Below the pieces are notes generated by a model that was given only the letters and a program-made list of their open reading frames with translations, was not told the origin of the DNA and did no database searches. A DNA stretch of 43,163 nucleotides, taken from Acidobacteriota bacterium. GTDB lineage: Bacteria > Acidobacteriota > UBA6911 > JACQSX01. Shown one piece after another: positions 15,724 to 24,970 of the stretch. Positions within the stretch are counted from its first letter, which is position 1, and each line of letters starts with the position of its first letter. The translations under genes and the position numbers were made by a program. The stretch lies in NCBI GenBank assembly GCA_016211105.1, contig JACQSX010000025.1, positions 1 to 43,163 of the forward strand, read 5' to 3'.

Positions 15724-17061
15724 CTAAGCAACAGACAAGAAACTCCAGAACAAACGAAGCTGCTGCAAACTTTCAACAGGACTGCGGGTAAAGCGCGAGA
15801 ACAGGTACTGCGGGCGCAAATAGTAACGTAAATACGCCTCGCGCTCGAGAGCCTTAAGTTTAGGCAAGGGCAGCGCCTGCTGGTATGTTTCCTCAATAAA
15901 GCAGCCGTCGCGGCGCCTTTGAAAATCCTGGTACATCCGGGTTTCGGGATACGGCGTGGCAATGTGGAACGAGGCGTAGGTCGGATTCAAGTCCACGGCA
16001 AAGTTCAAGGTCTGGCGAATTTCTGACTCGGATTCCGTGGGAAACCCCAGCATGAAGAAACAAGCCGAATCCAATCCCGCCTGGTGGGTGAGTCGGACTG
16101 CCCGCCGGATTTCTTCCAGGTGTATTCGTTTGTTAACCATCTCCAGGACGCGAGGGGAACCCGTCTCCACCCCGTAATGAACTAGCCGACAGCCTGCCTG
16201 CCGCATCTTCTTGAGAAGCTCCAGATCGATCGAGTCCGCCCGTGTCTGGCAGCACCAACGAAATTTTAAGCCCGATTCAATCAGCGCGCTCAGGACCGCC
16301 TCACAGTGCCTCCGGTGAATGGCAAATTCCAGGTCGATGAAATAAACGTTTTGCGTCGGCGTCGTGGAAAGCAGCATCTTGACTTCTTGCACGACTCGCT
16401 GGGGAGACTTCAGGCGATATTTGGGATACATGCCCAGATAACAATAGGTGCATGAATGCGGGCACCCCCGCGTGGTTTCCAGCAGCGCGAAGTTTCGCCC
16501 CAATAGTTCATAACCGTAGCGACGGATATCGACCAGGTGGTAAGCCGGAATCGCCAAGTCATCCAACGGCGGTGGGTCCTGCGATGGATTGGAAACCACC
16601 TTGTTCCCCTCCAGGTAAGTCAAGCCTGGAATGGCCTGCCGATCCTCGCCAGAAACAATCTTCAAAACTGCAACCTCAGGCTCTTCCCGGATAATCCCCC
16701 CTTTTCTCACAAGGCGGGCTACATAGCTCGGGTCCATGGTACCGTGCGCTCCCAGAACATAAGTGTGATCAGGGAACAAAGGTTGAATGCGTTCAACGAA
16801 GAGTTCCAGATCCAGGTTGGGACATTGCCAGCGGTCCAGAGAGGACGAAGTCGCGAAGATAAAATCGTGCCCATCCGCTGGAATTGGACACGAGCCGCCG
16901 AGGCGCTGATCGTAGACGGTGCACTGAAATCCGTGCTTTTCCAGAAGACCGGCACAACTAAGCAAATCCAGCGGTGGCCAGTATCGGTTGTAGCGTTTCC
17001 CCCGCTTGCTAACGTACCGATCCCAACTGGGATTGACAAACAGCACCTTTTTCATGGTCAT
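15724..17061 (-). CDS. B12-binding-type radical SAM protein
   Basis: A 445-aa enzyme with an N-terminal cobalamin-binding-like Rossmann region (VLFVNPSWDRYVSKRGKRY, then GLLEKHGFQCTVYDQRL) and a radical SAM core with the cluster motif C200-x3-C204-x2-C207 in TTRGCPHSCTYCYLG. Later motifs are VYFIDLEFAIHRRH, VHYGVETGSPRVLEMVNK and CFFMLGFPTESESEI, standard for the Elp3/MiaB-like fold of class B radical SAM methylases and related enzymes. The N-terminal half lacks a clear DxHxxG cobalamin ligand, so B12 use is uncertain. Predicted targets of this class include lipids, hopanoids, antibiotics or bacteriochlorophylls; nothing here decides. Two close ATGs (17061, 17055); no obvious ribosome site. 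Confidence 0.87.
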   Translation of the reverse strand: MTMKKVLFVNPSWDRYVSKRGKRYNRYWPPLDLLSCAGLLEKHGFQCTVYDQRLGGSCPIPADGHDFIFATSSSLDRWQCPNLDLELFVERIQPLFPDHTYVLGAHGTMDPSYVARLVRKGGIIREEPEVAVLKIVSGEDRQAIPGLTYLEGNKVVSNPSQDPPPLDDLAIPAYHLVDIRRYGYELLGRNFALLETTRGCPHSCTYCYLGMYPKYRLKSPQRVVQEVKMLLSTTPTQNVYFIDLEFAIHRRHCEAVLSALIESGLKFRWCCQTRADSIDLELLKKMRQAGCRLVHYGVETGSPRVLEMVNKRIHLEEIRRAVRLTHQAGLDSACFFMLGFPTESESEIRQTLNFAVDLNPTYASFHIATPYPETRMYQDFQRRRDGCFIEETYQQALPLPKLKALEREAYLRYYLRPQYLFSRFTRSPVESLQQLRLFWSFLSVA

Positions 17062-17132
17062 GCTAGAATGCGTTCTTTGTTAAAGACTGGGATGCCGACG
17101 GTAACGTCCATGCGAATTAAATCCTGTCTCCC

Positions 17133-17215
17133 GCATCGACTCCTTCTCGCTCCTGGATCTCGCCTCGCAAGCCCCATCAGCAAACGTCACCATATTTATG
17201 AATCGAGATACTAAG
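17133..17215 (+). repeat. copy A of the dispersed repeat; 391-bp gene-free gap
   Basis: This 83-bp sequence is ~90% identical to the right half of the inverted-repeat element at 39994-40074: it starts GCATCGACTCCTTCTCGCTC, passes CAGCAAACGT and ends TGAATCGAGATACTAAG. The left half of the element is missing. It lies in the 391-bp divergent gap (17062-17452) between the radical SAM gene and the cytochrome gene. Apart from this repeat and the AGGAGGT of the cytochrome gene, I see no gene there. Confidence 0.85.
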
Positions 17216-17452
17216 CCTAAATATATCCCAGCTTCTCCCAGAGGGGAACATCCGAGTAGAGAATTCCGTATCATCAGACTGTCCCGTCCGTGTGGGCAAA
17301 CTTCAACGACGGATGCTTTTACCAGGCGGTTGTCAATCTCGATGAATCCAAGTAATTGTTCTCTCCGTCTCAGCCTGTACTTAGGATAGTATGTTGCCCG
17401 GGCGGGAAGTCCTCGGTTGTCAGGGAGCCGCCCGAAGAGGAGGTAAAAATCG

Positions 17453-18208
17453 ATGCTGGCGGTTCTACGACAAACCATTTTATTGATTATAACCGCGACG
17501 ATCACGGCAGCTTCAATCGCAGCACAGCAAAGCCATTGCGCGGACTGCCATTTCGCCAATCCCAATGCTCCAAGCTATCACCTCGAGGAATGGGAGCATT
17601 CGGCGCACGGGCGCAACAATGTAGGCTGCGAAAAGTGCCACGGCGGGGACGCGACCACCTTCGAACTGCTGCAGGCACACGCCGGGATGCTCAGCATGCG
17701 TAATCCTGCCAGCCCGATAAGCCGTAGGAATTTACCGAGCACCTGTGGCGCCTGCCATACAGGGCCATTCGTGGAATTCCAGAAGAGCAAACACTTTGAA
17801 TTCTTGCGGGAGGGTAGCACGGAGGCCCCGAGTTGTTCGACGTGCCATACTGGAATCGGTACTCGCCTCCTGTCCCCGAAAGCCTTGGAAAGTCAGTGTG
17901 CTGGCTGCCACGCGACAGGTAAGATTGCTCCTCGTCCGGAGTACCCGACCCATGCTCGGCTGCTTCTCGCTCAGGTTCGCGAGCTGCGCGCGCTCCTGAA
18001 TGAAGCAAAACCGGTCATCGGCCGCATTCGAAACACGGAGCAGCGAAAGTCTTTCGAGGAAACATACCGCCAGGCAGAGGTACCTCTCATTGAGGCAGTC
18101 CATTCGGGACACTCGTTTGTATTTGACAAACTGGAAGAGCGACTTGGCACGTCTCGCCAACGCACTGAGGCACTGCTCGATCAGATCTCAAACCCGACGC
18201 CGCGATAG
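17453..18208 (+). CDS. exported pentaheme cytochrome c
   Basis: A 251-aa protein with an N-terminal signal peptide (LAVLRQTILLIITATITAAS) and five CxxCH haem c attachment motifs at C29, C59, C98, C128 and C149, all in the first 155 residues. The rest is a helical tail without cysteines. Haem spacing and the histidines between motifs (e.g. H51 and H114) fit a periplasmic multihaem electron carrier of the NapC/octahaem-like supergroup, but the family cannot be fixed. AGGAGGT at 17438-17444 precedes the ATG by 8 nt. It probably passes electrons between inner-membrane and outer carriers. It is not obviously co-transcribed with the HD-GYP gene 400 bp later. Confidence 0.93.
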   Translation: MLAVLRQTILLIITATITAASIAAQQSHCADCHFANPNAPSYHLEEWEHSAHGRNNVGCEKCHGGDATTFELLQAHAGMLSMRNPASPISRRNLPSTCGACHTGPFVEFQKSKHFEFLREGSTEAPSCSTCHTGIGTRLLSPKALESQCAGCHATGKIAPRPEYPTHARLLLAQVRELRALLNEAKPVIGRIRNTEQRKSFEETYRQAEVPLIEAVHSGHSFVFDKLEERLGTSRQRTEALLDQISNPTPR

Positions 18209-18613
18209 CGCGCGCCACCCAATGGACAACTGGACTGAGTGCCATCAGGCGTACTCTATTGAACATTACCAAATATAGCTGACGCGGTTCCGGCCCTCCG
18301 ACGCCGGCCAGCGCGCTCCAGCGAGGCAGGCCACGTCAGTAATATTATGTAAAGGTCAATAGTATCCTGACGGAGGCAACCGTGTGCTTCTGCTGCTTCT
18401 CGATTGAGCGCCGATATTCCGCACTCAAGAAAGCATTTACCCATTATGATGCGCCTCCCCTTTATAATTAAGGTGTCGACTGACAAAATCATTCCTGCCA
18501 GTTGCATAAATCTTGCTTGAGCGCCTTCGAAGGACATGGTAGGGATTCGAAGATGAACGAGCCCAAGAAATAAAGTCAGCGTGGGGAGACGGCCATGCTG
18601 TGTCGAGCAAAGA
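18209..18613 (+). other. 405-bp stretch without a recognised gene
   Basis: Between the cytochrome stop and the HD-GYP start I find no convincing coding frame on either strand. A perfect TATAAT occurs at 18463-18468, but no hexamer at a proper distance makes a -35, so the promoter of the downstream gene is not established. The HD-GYP frame stays open back to a GTG at 18581, which has no ribosome site. Confidence 0.4.
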
Positions 18614-19624
18614 ATGACTCACGAGAGTAATGAAGACGCAGGAGCGCCTCAAACCTCTGAGGGTTCACATCTTGAAGACTTCAATCAAGAGGAACCCAGT
18701 GAAACTGCCCGGCATGTATACAGGGAGGCCATAAACTTCGTGTTGGCTTCCCTACATCAGGCTGAAGCAGGACAAACAATTGACATCTGCGGGGGTCTTC
18801 AGCTCGTCAACAAGATCAATAAGTCGCTAAAAGAGGACGTTGGACTGGTCATGTTGGCCACAGACCGAACACAGGAATTTTCCATTAGCCAACGTTCAGC
18901 GAACGTTTCAATCATTGCTTGTAGCATCGCACAAACGCTGGTGATGCCTGAATCCACGGTCATCCGAGTGACCTTAGCCGGCCTGCTGCGTGATATTGGA
19001 ATCGTGAGAACGCCAACGAAGCTCCTGTACAAGCAAGGCGCGTTCAGTGATTCAGAGAAAGCCTCATTCCGGCAGATACCGATTTACTCTGCGGAAATTC
19101 TGGATGGTATTTCTGGATTTGAATGGTTGTCCCCAGTCGTCCGTCAGGTATATGAGCGCGAGGATGGTACAGGATATCCCTTTGGACTGGCCGGAAAGCA
19201 GATCGCCGAAGAAGCAAAGGTTCTGGGCATTGCGATTGTATGGGAAGCCTTTCTGCACAGGCGGTCTGATCGGGATGCTCTGACGGGACACCACGCCGTG
19301 GAGCACTTGGCCTCTCAGGCCGATGGGTTTCCAGATCGCATCGTCAAAGCCTTGATTGATACGTTTTCTGTTTATCCATTGAATGAATATGTCGTACTCA
19401 ACACTCACGAGGTTGGAAAGGTGATTGCCACCAATGCCGGGAACCCGCTGCGTCCAATTGTGAAGGTGCTCTATTCGCCGGATGGCGAGCGATACCTTAA
19501 ACCACGAATCGTCAATCTGATTCGGAATTTCCAGATTTATATTCGGCGCGCGATTACCTGGAGGGAGCTTTCAACCGCATTGGAAGAGGCTGCGAAAGAT
19601 GAAGAATCCGACCAGGTGGCATGA
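18614..19624 (+). CDS. degenerate HD-GYP domain protein (metal ligands lost)
   Basis: A 336-aa cytosolic protein. Residues ~88-260 line up with the HD-GYP phosphodiesterase fold, but most catalytic residues are changed: the HD pair reads RD in AGLLRDIGIVRTP (126-127), HHE before DGxGYP reads VYE (179-181), and the late DvydA aspartate reads IVWEA. EDGTGYPFGL (183-192) keeps the GYP loop. It is therefore unlikely to cut cyclic di-GMP and may bind it or a protein partner. The first ~85 residues are acidic and then helical. A response regulator begins 13 bp after the stop, so the two form a probable signalling pair. ATG 18614 is chosen over GTG 18581 because neither has a clear ribosome site and ATG is the safer choice. 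Confidence 0.75.
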   Translation: MTHESNEDAGAPQTSEGSHLEDFNQEEPSETARHVYREAINFVLASLHQAEAGQTIDICGGLQLVNKINKSLKEDVGLVMLATDRTQEFSISQRSANVSIIACSIAQTLVMPESTVIRVTLAGLLRDIGIVRTPTKLLYKQGAFSDSEKASFRQIPIYSAEILDGISGFEWLSPVVRQVYEREDGTGYPFGLAGKQIAEEAKVLGIAIVWEAFLHRRSDRDALTGHHAVEHLASQADGFPDRIVKALIDTFSVYPLNEYVVLNTHEVGKVIATNAGNPLRPIVKVLYSPDGERYLKPRIVNLIRNFQIYIRRAITWRELSTALEEAAKDEESDQVA

Positions 19625-19637
19625 CTGAGAGGAAAAC

Positions 19638-20000
19638 ATGTTCAAGGTTCTCGTTGTAGATGACGATCCAGCCGTTGTCGGTTTGCTTAAGGCGTTTCTG
19701 GAGAAGAAAAATTGCCAGGTGTTGACCGCTTATGACGGAGTTGAGGCCCTTCAGCGTGTACAAGAAAACAATCCTCAACTGGTGCTTCTTGACGTTTACA
19801 TGCCCAAGAAGGATGGGTTGGAGGTCCTTAAGGAAATCAAGCAATATAAGAACATCAGCGTTGTCATGATCACGGCTGCTACAGGACAGGCGGTCTGGCA
19901 AGAAGCCCTTGCGAGGGGAGCGCTCGACTACATCACTAAGCCGTGCGACTTAAGCTACCTGGAAAAGATCCTTTGGTGGATATCGAAACAGACCGCTTAG
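19638..20000 (+). CDS. single-domain response regulator (REC only)
   Basis: A 120-aa CheY-like receiver. The acidic pocket is D8-D9-D10, the phosphorylation site D52 in LLDVYMPKKDG, the switch residue T79 in VMITAAT, and K101 in YITKPCD. There is no output domain, so it must act through protein contacts. It follows the degenerate HD-GYP gene by 13 bp with an AGAGGAAAAC ribosome site, and should be phosphorylated by a kinase outside this operon; the heme-type kinase 2.6 kb away is of the NarX class and normally works with LuxR-type regulators. Aromatic-rich C-terminus (ILWWISKQTA). Confidence 0.92.
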   Translation: MFKVLVVDDDPAVVGLLKAFLEKKNCQVLTAYDGVEALQRVQENNPQLVLLDVYMPKKDGLEVLKEIKQYKNISVVMITAATGQAVWQEALARGALDYITKPCDLSYLEKILWWISKQTA

Positions 20001-20072
20001 GATGGTACCGGTTCATGCCCTGCGCAAAGAGGCGATGATGGCGCAGCGGTTTGCGGTTGTTTTTCACCGTCC

Positions 20073-20477
20073 CTATAAAGTTGGCTTTCTGCGCCCGCCC
20101 TCTGCGGCGACCTGACAGGATACGCAGAGCGGTGTGGCTGGATCGGTTTCCAGACATCGCAGCCCAATGGAGGCGCTACACTCGCGGCAAGAACCGTAGG
20201 TACCAGCATTCAGTCGATTCAAGGCTTCATCCACCAGTCGGAGCCGCCAGCGAAGAGCTTGACGCTGCGCGTATTCCATCTCCCGTATTTCGTCCTCTGA
20301 AGGTGAGTCACGATCCTGCCATCCTTCCGCCAGCTCTTCCGTAGCAACCGTATCGGCTGCAAGGGCCTTGTCAACTTCTTCTCTTTCAGCGCGTAATCTT
20401 GCCTCAAAACTCGCCCATCTGGACGCTTCTTCACTCCCTACCCGAACTTGGCCGCGTGAAGTTCTTGCAACCTTCAT
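20073..20477 (-). CDS. DksA/TraR-family zinc-finger protein
   Basis: A 134-aa protein with a long helical coiled-coil (SFEARLRAEREEVDKAL) and a C-terminal C4 zinc finger, CREC then CVSC 17 residues apart, followed by a basic tail. This is the DksA/TraR layout, in which the coiled coil reaches into the RNA polymerase secondary channel. The usual DxxDxA tip is replaced by a different acidic sequence (DRDSPSEDEI), so strict DksA function is not assured. The open frame goes back to 20585, but AGAGGAAC 7 nt upstream of ATG 20477 fixes the start here. Convergent with the response regulator, 72 bp apart. Confidence 0.82.
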   Translation of the reverse strand: MKVARTSRGQVRVGSEEASRWASFEARLRAEREEVDKALAADTVATEELAEGWQDRDSPSEDEIREMEYAQRQALRWRLRLVDEALNRLNAGTYGSCRECSASIGLRCLETDPATPLCVSCQVAAEGGRRKPTL

Positions 20478-20705
20478 TGCTGTTCCTCTTCCACTTTCGT
20501 CACATCGACGACACGGGCATCGCTGAGCACGCTGCTTGTGGAATCTCCCAGGTCTATCGTGACTGGCCGGCGACGAGGGTTCCATTCGCGAGTTTGAGCG
20601 CTACCGCTCAACGCCAGCTGCAATCGATGGCGTCACCAGCGACGGTCTCCCCTCGTCAGCCGTTCTCCTCAACAGGCGCCGTCCTACGTGAATAAGGCAA
20701 TTTGC

Positions 20706-20867
20706 ATGCCACATGGTCCAATCCCTGTCTTCGGCAAGAACTCGCCCACACGGCGAGAACCTGAGCTTGAGAATCGGTTACAAGGCGCCTTTGCAAGTTT
20801 CAAGGAATTACGTCCGGGCGGAAAAATTTACAACGACGTGAGTGAAAAAAGCGCTCTCAATACTTGA
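20706..20867 (+). other. 446-bp gap (20478-20923) with a possible 53-aa ORF
   Basis: The gap between the DksA-like start and the malic enzyme stop has no gene I can support. One plus-strand frame from ATG 20706 to TGA 20867 reads plausibly (helix-like ELENRLQGAFASFKELRPG) behind a weak AAGG, but it has no relative I know and no strong ribosome site. It may be chance. Confidence 0.25.
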
Positions 20868-20923
20868 ATGAGACAGACCTATGAGTCGGCGAAAAATGCT
20901 TACAACATCCTAGGATGCCTCTC

Positions 20924-22300
20924 CTAAAGGCGGGCCGAGGAAAGAGCGCCGGCGGACCGCTTCTCGATCTCACTCGCCTTTTCAATGATGCCTCCCTCGA
21001 TCAAAAGCCGTGTAGCATCACGCGCTGCACGCATGATTCGCATTGCATCCTGGTAAAGCTGATGGGGGCTCTTCGAAAGGGCGGCAACACCCTGTTCCTG
21101 AGCCTTGAGCGCTGTCGCCACCGCTTCTCGCGCAAAAACCTCCCACTCATCCATTCTCGGGAGTATGCTCTCTTCGTGAATTCCCCTCTCCGCGGCAAAT
21201 GCGGCCAACTCGTGGGCGGCCGCGAGTGCCATTTCATCCGTGATAAAACGAGCCCGCACATCCAGGACGCCTCGAAAGATGCCGGGGAAACCCAAAGAAT
21301 TATTCAGTTGGTTGGGAAAGTCGCTTCTCCCCGTCGCCACAATCCTCGCGCCCGCCTCCCTGGCCTCCCAGGGCCAGATTTCGGGAACAGGATTGGCGCA
21401 GGTAAAGACGATGGCGTCTTTAGCCATCTGTTTGACCCACTCCGTCCTGATGATGCCCGGACCGCTTGCGGAAAAGGCGATGCAGACATCGGCTCCTCGA
21501 AGCGCCTCGGCTACGCCGCCCGCCACTCTTTCGCCATTGGTTTCATTGCAAACCTGCCACTTCTCGGCGAACTCTTTCTGCCTGACTCTGATGTCATGTC
21601 GCCCCGGATGCAATGTTCCATTGCTGTCACAAGCCACGATGGCCGCTGGATCACACAAGCTCGTCTTGAGCATGCGATAAACAGACACATTGGCCGCTCC
21701 CATACCAATCATTGCAATCTTGATCCCCCTGATTTCCTTCCCCACGATCCTCAAGGCGTTTAGCAGACCGGCCAGCAGCACCGTGGCTGTGCCCTGTTGA
21801 TCGTCATGCCACACAGGAATCGTCAATTCCTTTTTCAATCCATCCAGCACGCGGAAACACTTCGGCTGAGCGATATCTTCCAGGTTCACTCCCCCGAAAG
21901 AGGGCTCCAGCAATTTCACCGTATGAATCAGCTCATCCGTATCCTGCGTTCCCAAACAAATGGGCACAGCGTCCACTCCACCAAGATACTTAAAGAGCAG
22001 CGCCTTCCCCTCCATCACAGGCAGGCCAGCTTCCGGCCCGATGTTCCCGAGTCCAAGCACGCGGCTCCCATCCGAGACTACGGCGATGCAGTTCCCCTTG
22101 TTTGTATGCTCATAAACGAGCTCCCGATGGTGCTGAATCGCTTTGCACGGAGCAGCCACACCGGGGGTATACCAAATCGCGAAATCGGCGAGGTCTCCAA
22201 TGGGGCACTTCGACATCATTTGTACTTTCCCCTTGTAAAGAGGGTGGAGTCTCATCGACTCCTCAAATGGCTTCTGCGCTTTGGCTAATAGCTCTGTCAT
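20924..22300 (-). CDS. malic enzyme, NAD(P)-dependent (malate to pyruvate and CO2)
   Basis: A 458-aa cytosolic enzyme. The N-terminal domain has the malic signature FAIWYTPGVAAPCKAI and VSDGSRVLGLGNIGPEAGLP; the substrate/metal region is FGGVNLEDIAQPKCF with DDQQGTA following; the NAD-binding motif is IAMIGMGAANVSVY, and CANPVPEIWPWEA closes the active site. Length fits the short prokaryotic NAD-malic enzyme class. The frame extends 50 codons further up, but AAAGGATCC 9 nt before ATG 22300 and the usual N-terminus (LAKAQKPFEESMRLHPLYKGK) support this start. It supplies pyruvate that the PDH complex 5 kb away would use; it is divergent from the sensor kinase. Confidence 0.93.
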   Translation of the reverse strand: MTELLAKAQKPFEESMRLHPLYKGKVQMMSKCPIGDLADFAIWYTPGVAAPCKAIQHHRELVYEHTNKGNCIAVVSDGSRVLGLGNIGPEAGLPVMEGKALLFKYLGGVDAVPICLGTQDTDELIHTVKLLEPSFGGVNLEDIAQPKCFRVLDGLKKELTIPVWHDDQQGTATVLLAGLLNALRIVGKEIRGIKIAMIGMGAANVSVYRMLKTSLCDPAAIVACDSNGTLHPGRHDIRVRQKEFAEKWQVCNETNGERVAGGVAEALRGADVCIAFSASGPGIIRTEWVKQMAKDAIVFTCANPVPEIWPWEAREAGARIVATGRSDFPNQLNNSLGFPGIFRGVLDVRARFITDEMALAAAHELAAFAAERGIHEESILPRMDEWEVFAREAVATALKAQEQGVAALSKSPHQLYQDAMRIMRAARDATRLLIEGGIIEKASEIEKRSAGALSSARL

Positions 22301-22607
22301 AGTGGGGATCCTTTGTTTGCATGCAATGGCCGTCATTAACCATCCTTCCAAAGGGAAGCTTGCAAGATATATGCCACTTAACCGCGCCAGCCAGCACGTA
22401 TCGCCGATCGGCCCATTTTCAGTCTCGACGAGACAGATCTTATGATCCATCTACCACTGGGCATTTCTTAGAAGTAGAATGGTGACATAAAAACAGGAGA
22501 ACGATCGGAACGCTGGCCTTCTTCTTTCTACTCCATGGTCCGCAGACCAGTGAAAGCATCCGTTTTTAGTCAAAAGTGAGGGGAGCTAAAACGCTCAGGA
22601 GGCAGTT
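22301..22607. other. divergent 307-bp gap, malic enzyme / sensor kinase
   Basis: The gap holds the start regions of both genes. AGGAGG lies five bases before the GTG of the kinase. I see no clear promoter hexamers, operator or RNA element, and no gene on either strand other than the open upstream extension of the malic enzyme frame. Confidence 0.4.
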
Positions 22608-24737
22608 GTGTCACGAAATCTAGTTGTTGTTTTACTAGCCTGTATCGTACTGGGACTTGCCATCTACCTGGCATTTGACATTTATAAAACGGCTGAAGAA
22701 GAAGTGCTTACTCGCTTTAACGAGTGCCAACTGCTGATCGCCAGGCGAGTGGCACATCAACTTGAAATGTACCTCGCTGGACTCACAACCGACCTGCAAG
22801 CGCTCTCGTCCCTCCCTTCTGTTCAATATCATGATCAAAAGCGCATGACGGTGGATGTCCTAAAGCTCTTCGACCGTGTGAGGACAATCCATGTGACGGA
22901 GATCTCTATCTATGATGAAGACGGAACGGCCCTCTATTCAACAACTGCTCGAGTCATCGGCTCAAATCTTCCCCGCACCGTTCTGGAGTGGGCGAAGAAC
23001 GGAGAAAGCAAGGGACGGGTCTATGTCTTTTCGCCGATCCGGGTTGTCGCCGCAGAGGCGAACCAGCCTTCGCCGCACAGGCCGTCGTATCATCAATGGC
23101 TCGCCATGCCTTTGTATCAGGAAACTATCGACGATCGATATCCCAAACCAACGGAAAGATTTGCCGGCATTCTTTCCATGACAACGGATGTGAAGGAACT
23201 CTTTTCTGAGCAGTTCGCCCAGGCGAGCGCAGGAACGATGCCGCAACAGGCATGGATGATGGCCAAAGATGGCACACTCTTGTTCCAATCCGAGCATCCG
23301 GAAATGGTGGGGCGAAACATTTATCAGGCCGACACGCGGTGCAACCAGTGCCACTTCTCATTTAATCACGCAGCCCAGATGCTGAGGCAAACCCAAGGCA
23401 CAGTGGAATATCAACTGAAGGGTTACGAGAGAAAACTTGCCGCGTTTGCGCCCGTACAATTCGGCAATATCTTATGGATTGCCGTCGTCAATGTTGCGTA
23501 CGATGAAGTGACGAGTTTCGAGAGAAAAGAACACATGAAAATGCTGTGGCTTCTTGGAGTCGTCCTGCTCACGATCGGCTTCACTTCCCACATTGTCTAT
23601 CGGAACTATCGCTTAAGAGAAACGGCCGAGGAAGAAGCTAAAAATTGGCGAGAGAGGCACGTCCTGGAGGAGAAGATCCACGAGTCTCAAAAACTCTACC
23701 GCGCCCTCTTTGACCAGTCACCGGACGGCGTGCTGATCATCGACCCGGAAACAATGCTGCCCACGATCTTCAATGATGTAGCCTGTCAGCAACTGGGCTA
23801 TTCGCGGGAGGAGTTCGCAAAGCTGCGAATCTCTGATTACGAAGCCGTCGAAAAGCCTGAAGAAACCAAAGCCCGCATCAAGCGAATACTGAGCAAAGGA
23901 GGGGACGAATTCGAAACGAAGCATCGCACCAAGCAGGGGGAAATTCGGTATGTCGGAGTGACGGTGCGCTGGCTCGAGTTGGCCGATCACCCGCTTCTCC
24001 ATTGTATATTCCACGATATCACCCAGCATAAGCAATCCGAGCAGCAACTAACAGAATCCCATACAGAACTGCGTCGCCTTGCCGAACACTTGCGATCGGT
24101 GCGGGAGGAGGAAAGGGCCGACGCGGCGCGTGCGATCCATGACGAATTAGGTCAGGCCTTAACAATTCTCAAGATGGATCTAACAGGGTTGCAGAACAAA
24201 CTATCCAGGGAGGGAGGGCCATTAGAACAATCACCATCGGAAAAAATTACATCGATGTCCAGATTAGTGGACGAAACGATCAAATCGGTACGAAGGATTG
24301 CAGCGGATTTGAGGCCCGCGGTGCTGGATGACCTGGGGATTGTGGCAGCCATCGAGTGGAAGGCCAGGGAACTGCAAGAGAAGACAGGGATTGAGTGCAA
24401 ACTCACCGTTGAACCCAGGGACATCACTTTGGATCGAGATCGCTCTACGGACGTATTCCGCATATTTCAAGAAGCGATGACCAATGTCATTCGCCACGCC
24501 AACGCCAGCAAAACGGAGATTGGCTTGAGATTGCGAGACGGAAGTTTGGTGCTGGAGGTGGAGGATAACGGAAGAGGCATTACAAAAGACGAAATTTCCA
24601 ATACAAAATCGTTTGGCCTTCTGGGAGTAAGAGAGCGCGCACTTGCCTGGGGAGGCGAAGTCGCAATTCACAGCGCTCCTGGAGAAGGGACCAAGTTGAC
24701 AGTGCGGATCCCAGTGAGTGGACCGGCGGCAGCGTGA
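22608..24737 (+). CDS. membrane sensor histidine kinase with periplasmic c-type haem motif
   Basis: A 709-aa kinase. A first membrane helix (4-24) and a second (312-331) flank a ~285-residue periplasmic dCache/PAS-like sensor. Inside it lies RCNQCHFSFNHA, a CxxCH haem-attachment motif (C245, C248, H249), so the sensor likely carries covalent haem and reads redox state or a gas ligand. Cytosolic parts are a PAS domain (~362-475), a HisKA_3 dimerisation box with phospho-His H511 in AIHDELGQALT, and a HATPase with EAMTNVIRHA (622-631), DNGRGI (653-658) and LLGVRERA. HisKA_3 kinases normally phosphorylate LuxR-type regulators; none is in the window. GTG start with AGGAGG 5 nt upstream. Adjacent malic enzyme, Acs and PDH genes may be its targets (inference). 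Confidence 0.93.
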   Translation: MSRNLVVVLLACIVLGLAIYLAFDIYKTAEEEVLTRFNECQLLIARRVAHQLEMYLAGLTTDLQALSSLPSVQYHDQKRMTVDVLKLFDRVRTIHVTEISIYDEDGTALYSTTARVIGSNLPRTVLEWAKNGESKGRVYVFSPIRVVAAEANQPSPHRPSYHQWLAMPLYQETIDDRYPKPTERFAGILSMTTDVKELFSEQFAQASAGTMPQQAWMMAKDGTLLFQSEHPEMVGRNIYQADTRCNQCHFSFNHAAQMLRQTQGTVEYQLKGYERKLAAFAPVQFGNILWIAVVNVAYDEVTSFERKEHMKMLWLLGVVLLTIGFTSHIVYRNYRLRETAEEEAKNWRERHVLEEKIHESQKLYRALFDQSPDGVLIIDPETMLPTIFNDVACQQLGYSREEFAKLRISDYEAVEKPEETKARIKRILSKGGDEFETKHRTKQGEIRYVGVTVRWLELADHPLLHCIFHDITQHKQSEQQLTESHTELRRLAEHLRSVREEERADAARAIHDELGQALTILKMDLTGLQNKLSREGGPLEQSPSEKITSMSRLVDETIKSVRRIAADLRPAVLDDLGIVAAIEWKARELQEKTGIECKLTVEPRDITLDRDRSTDVFRIFQEAMTNVIRHANASKTEIGLRLRDGSLVLEVEDNGRGITKDEISNTKSFGLLGVRERALAWGGEVAIHSAPGEGTKLTVRIPVSGPAAA

Positions 24738-24970
24738 CTGCAAAGTGCACGAAAGTCACATGTAAACGAACGCAACGAAGAAACATACAACAAGCAAGGA
24801 ACATCTTGTAGTTGCCTGCGAAGTTTCCCATCAACAAGGTCGGAATCCTAATCGGACCGCCTGCAGCAATAAGGCTGCCCTCATCCGGTTTCAGCCTCCC
24901 GGCTCGGGGAGCCATTGGCACACATGTTGCTCCTACACTCCTGGCAGGGCTTCCAGAAAGGAAGTGAAAG

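Noticed and set aside
15705..15729. Sequence similar to the dispersed repeat (TACGATAACG, GTACTAAG)
   Set aside because: Order and spacing differ from the other copies; short enough to be chance, so not listed as a copy.
18435..18470. TATAAT with possible upstream hexamer before the HD-GYP gene
   Set aside because: The only -35-like hexamers are at 13 or 22 bp spacing, outside the normal range, and the distance to the gene is large.
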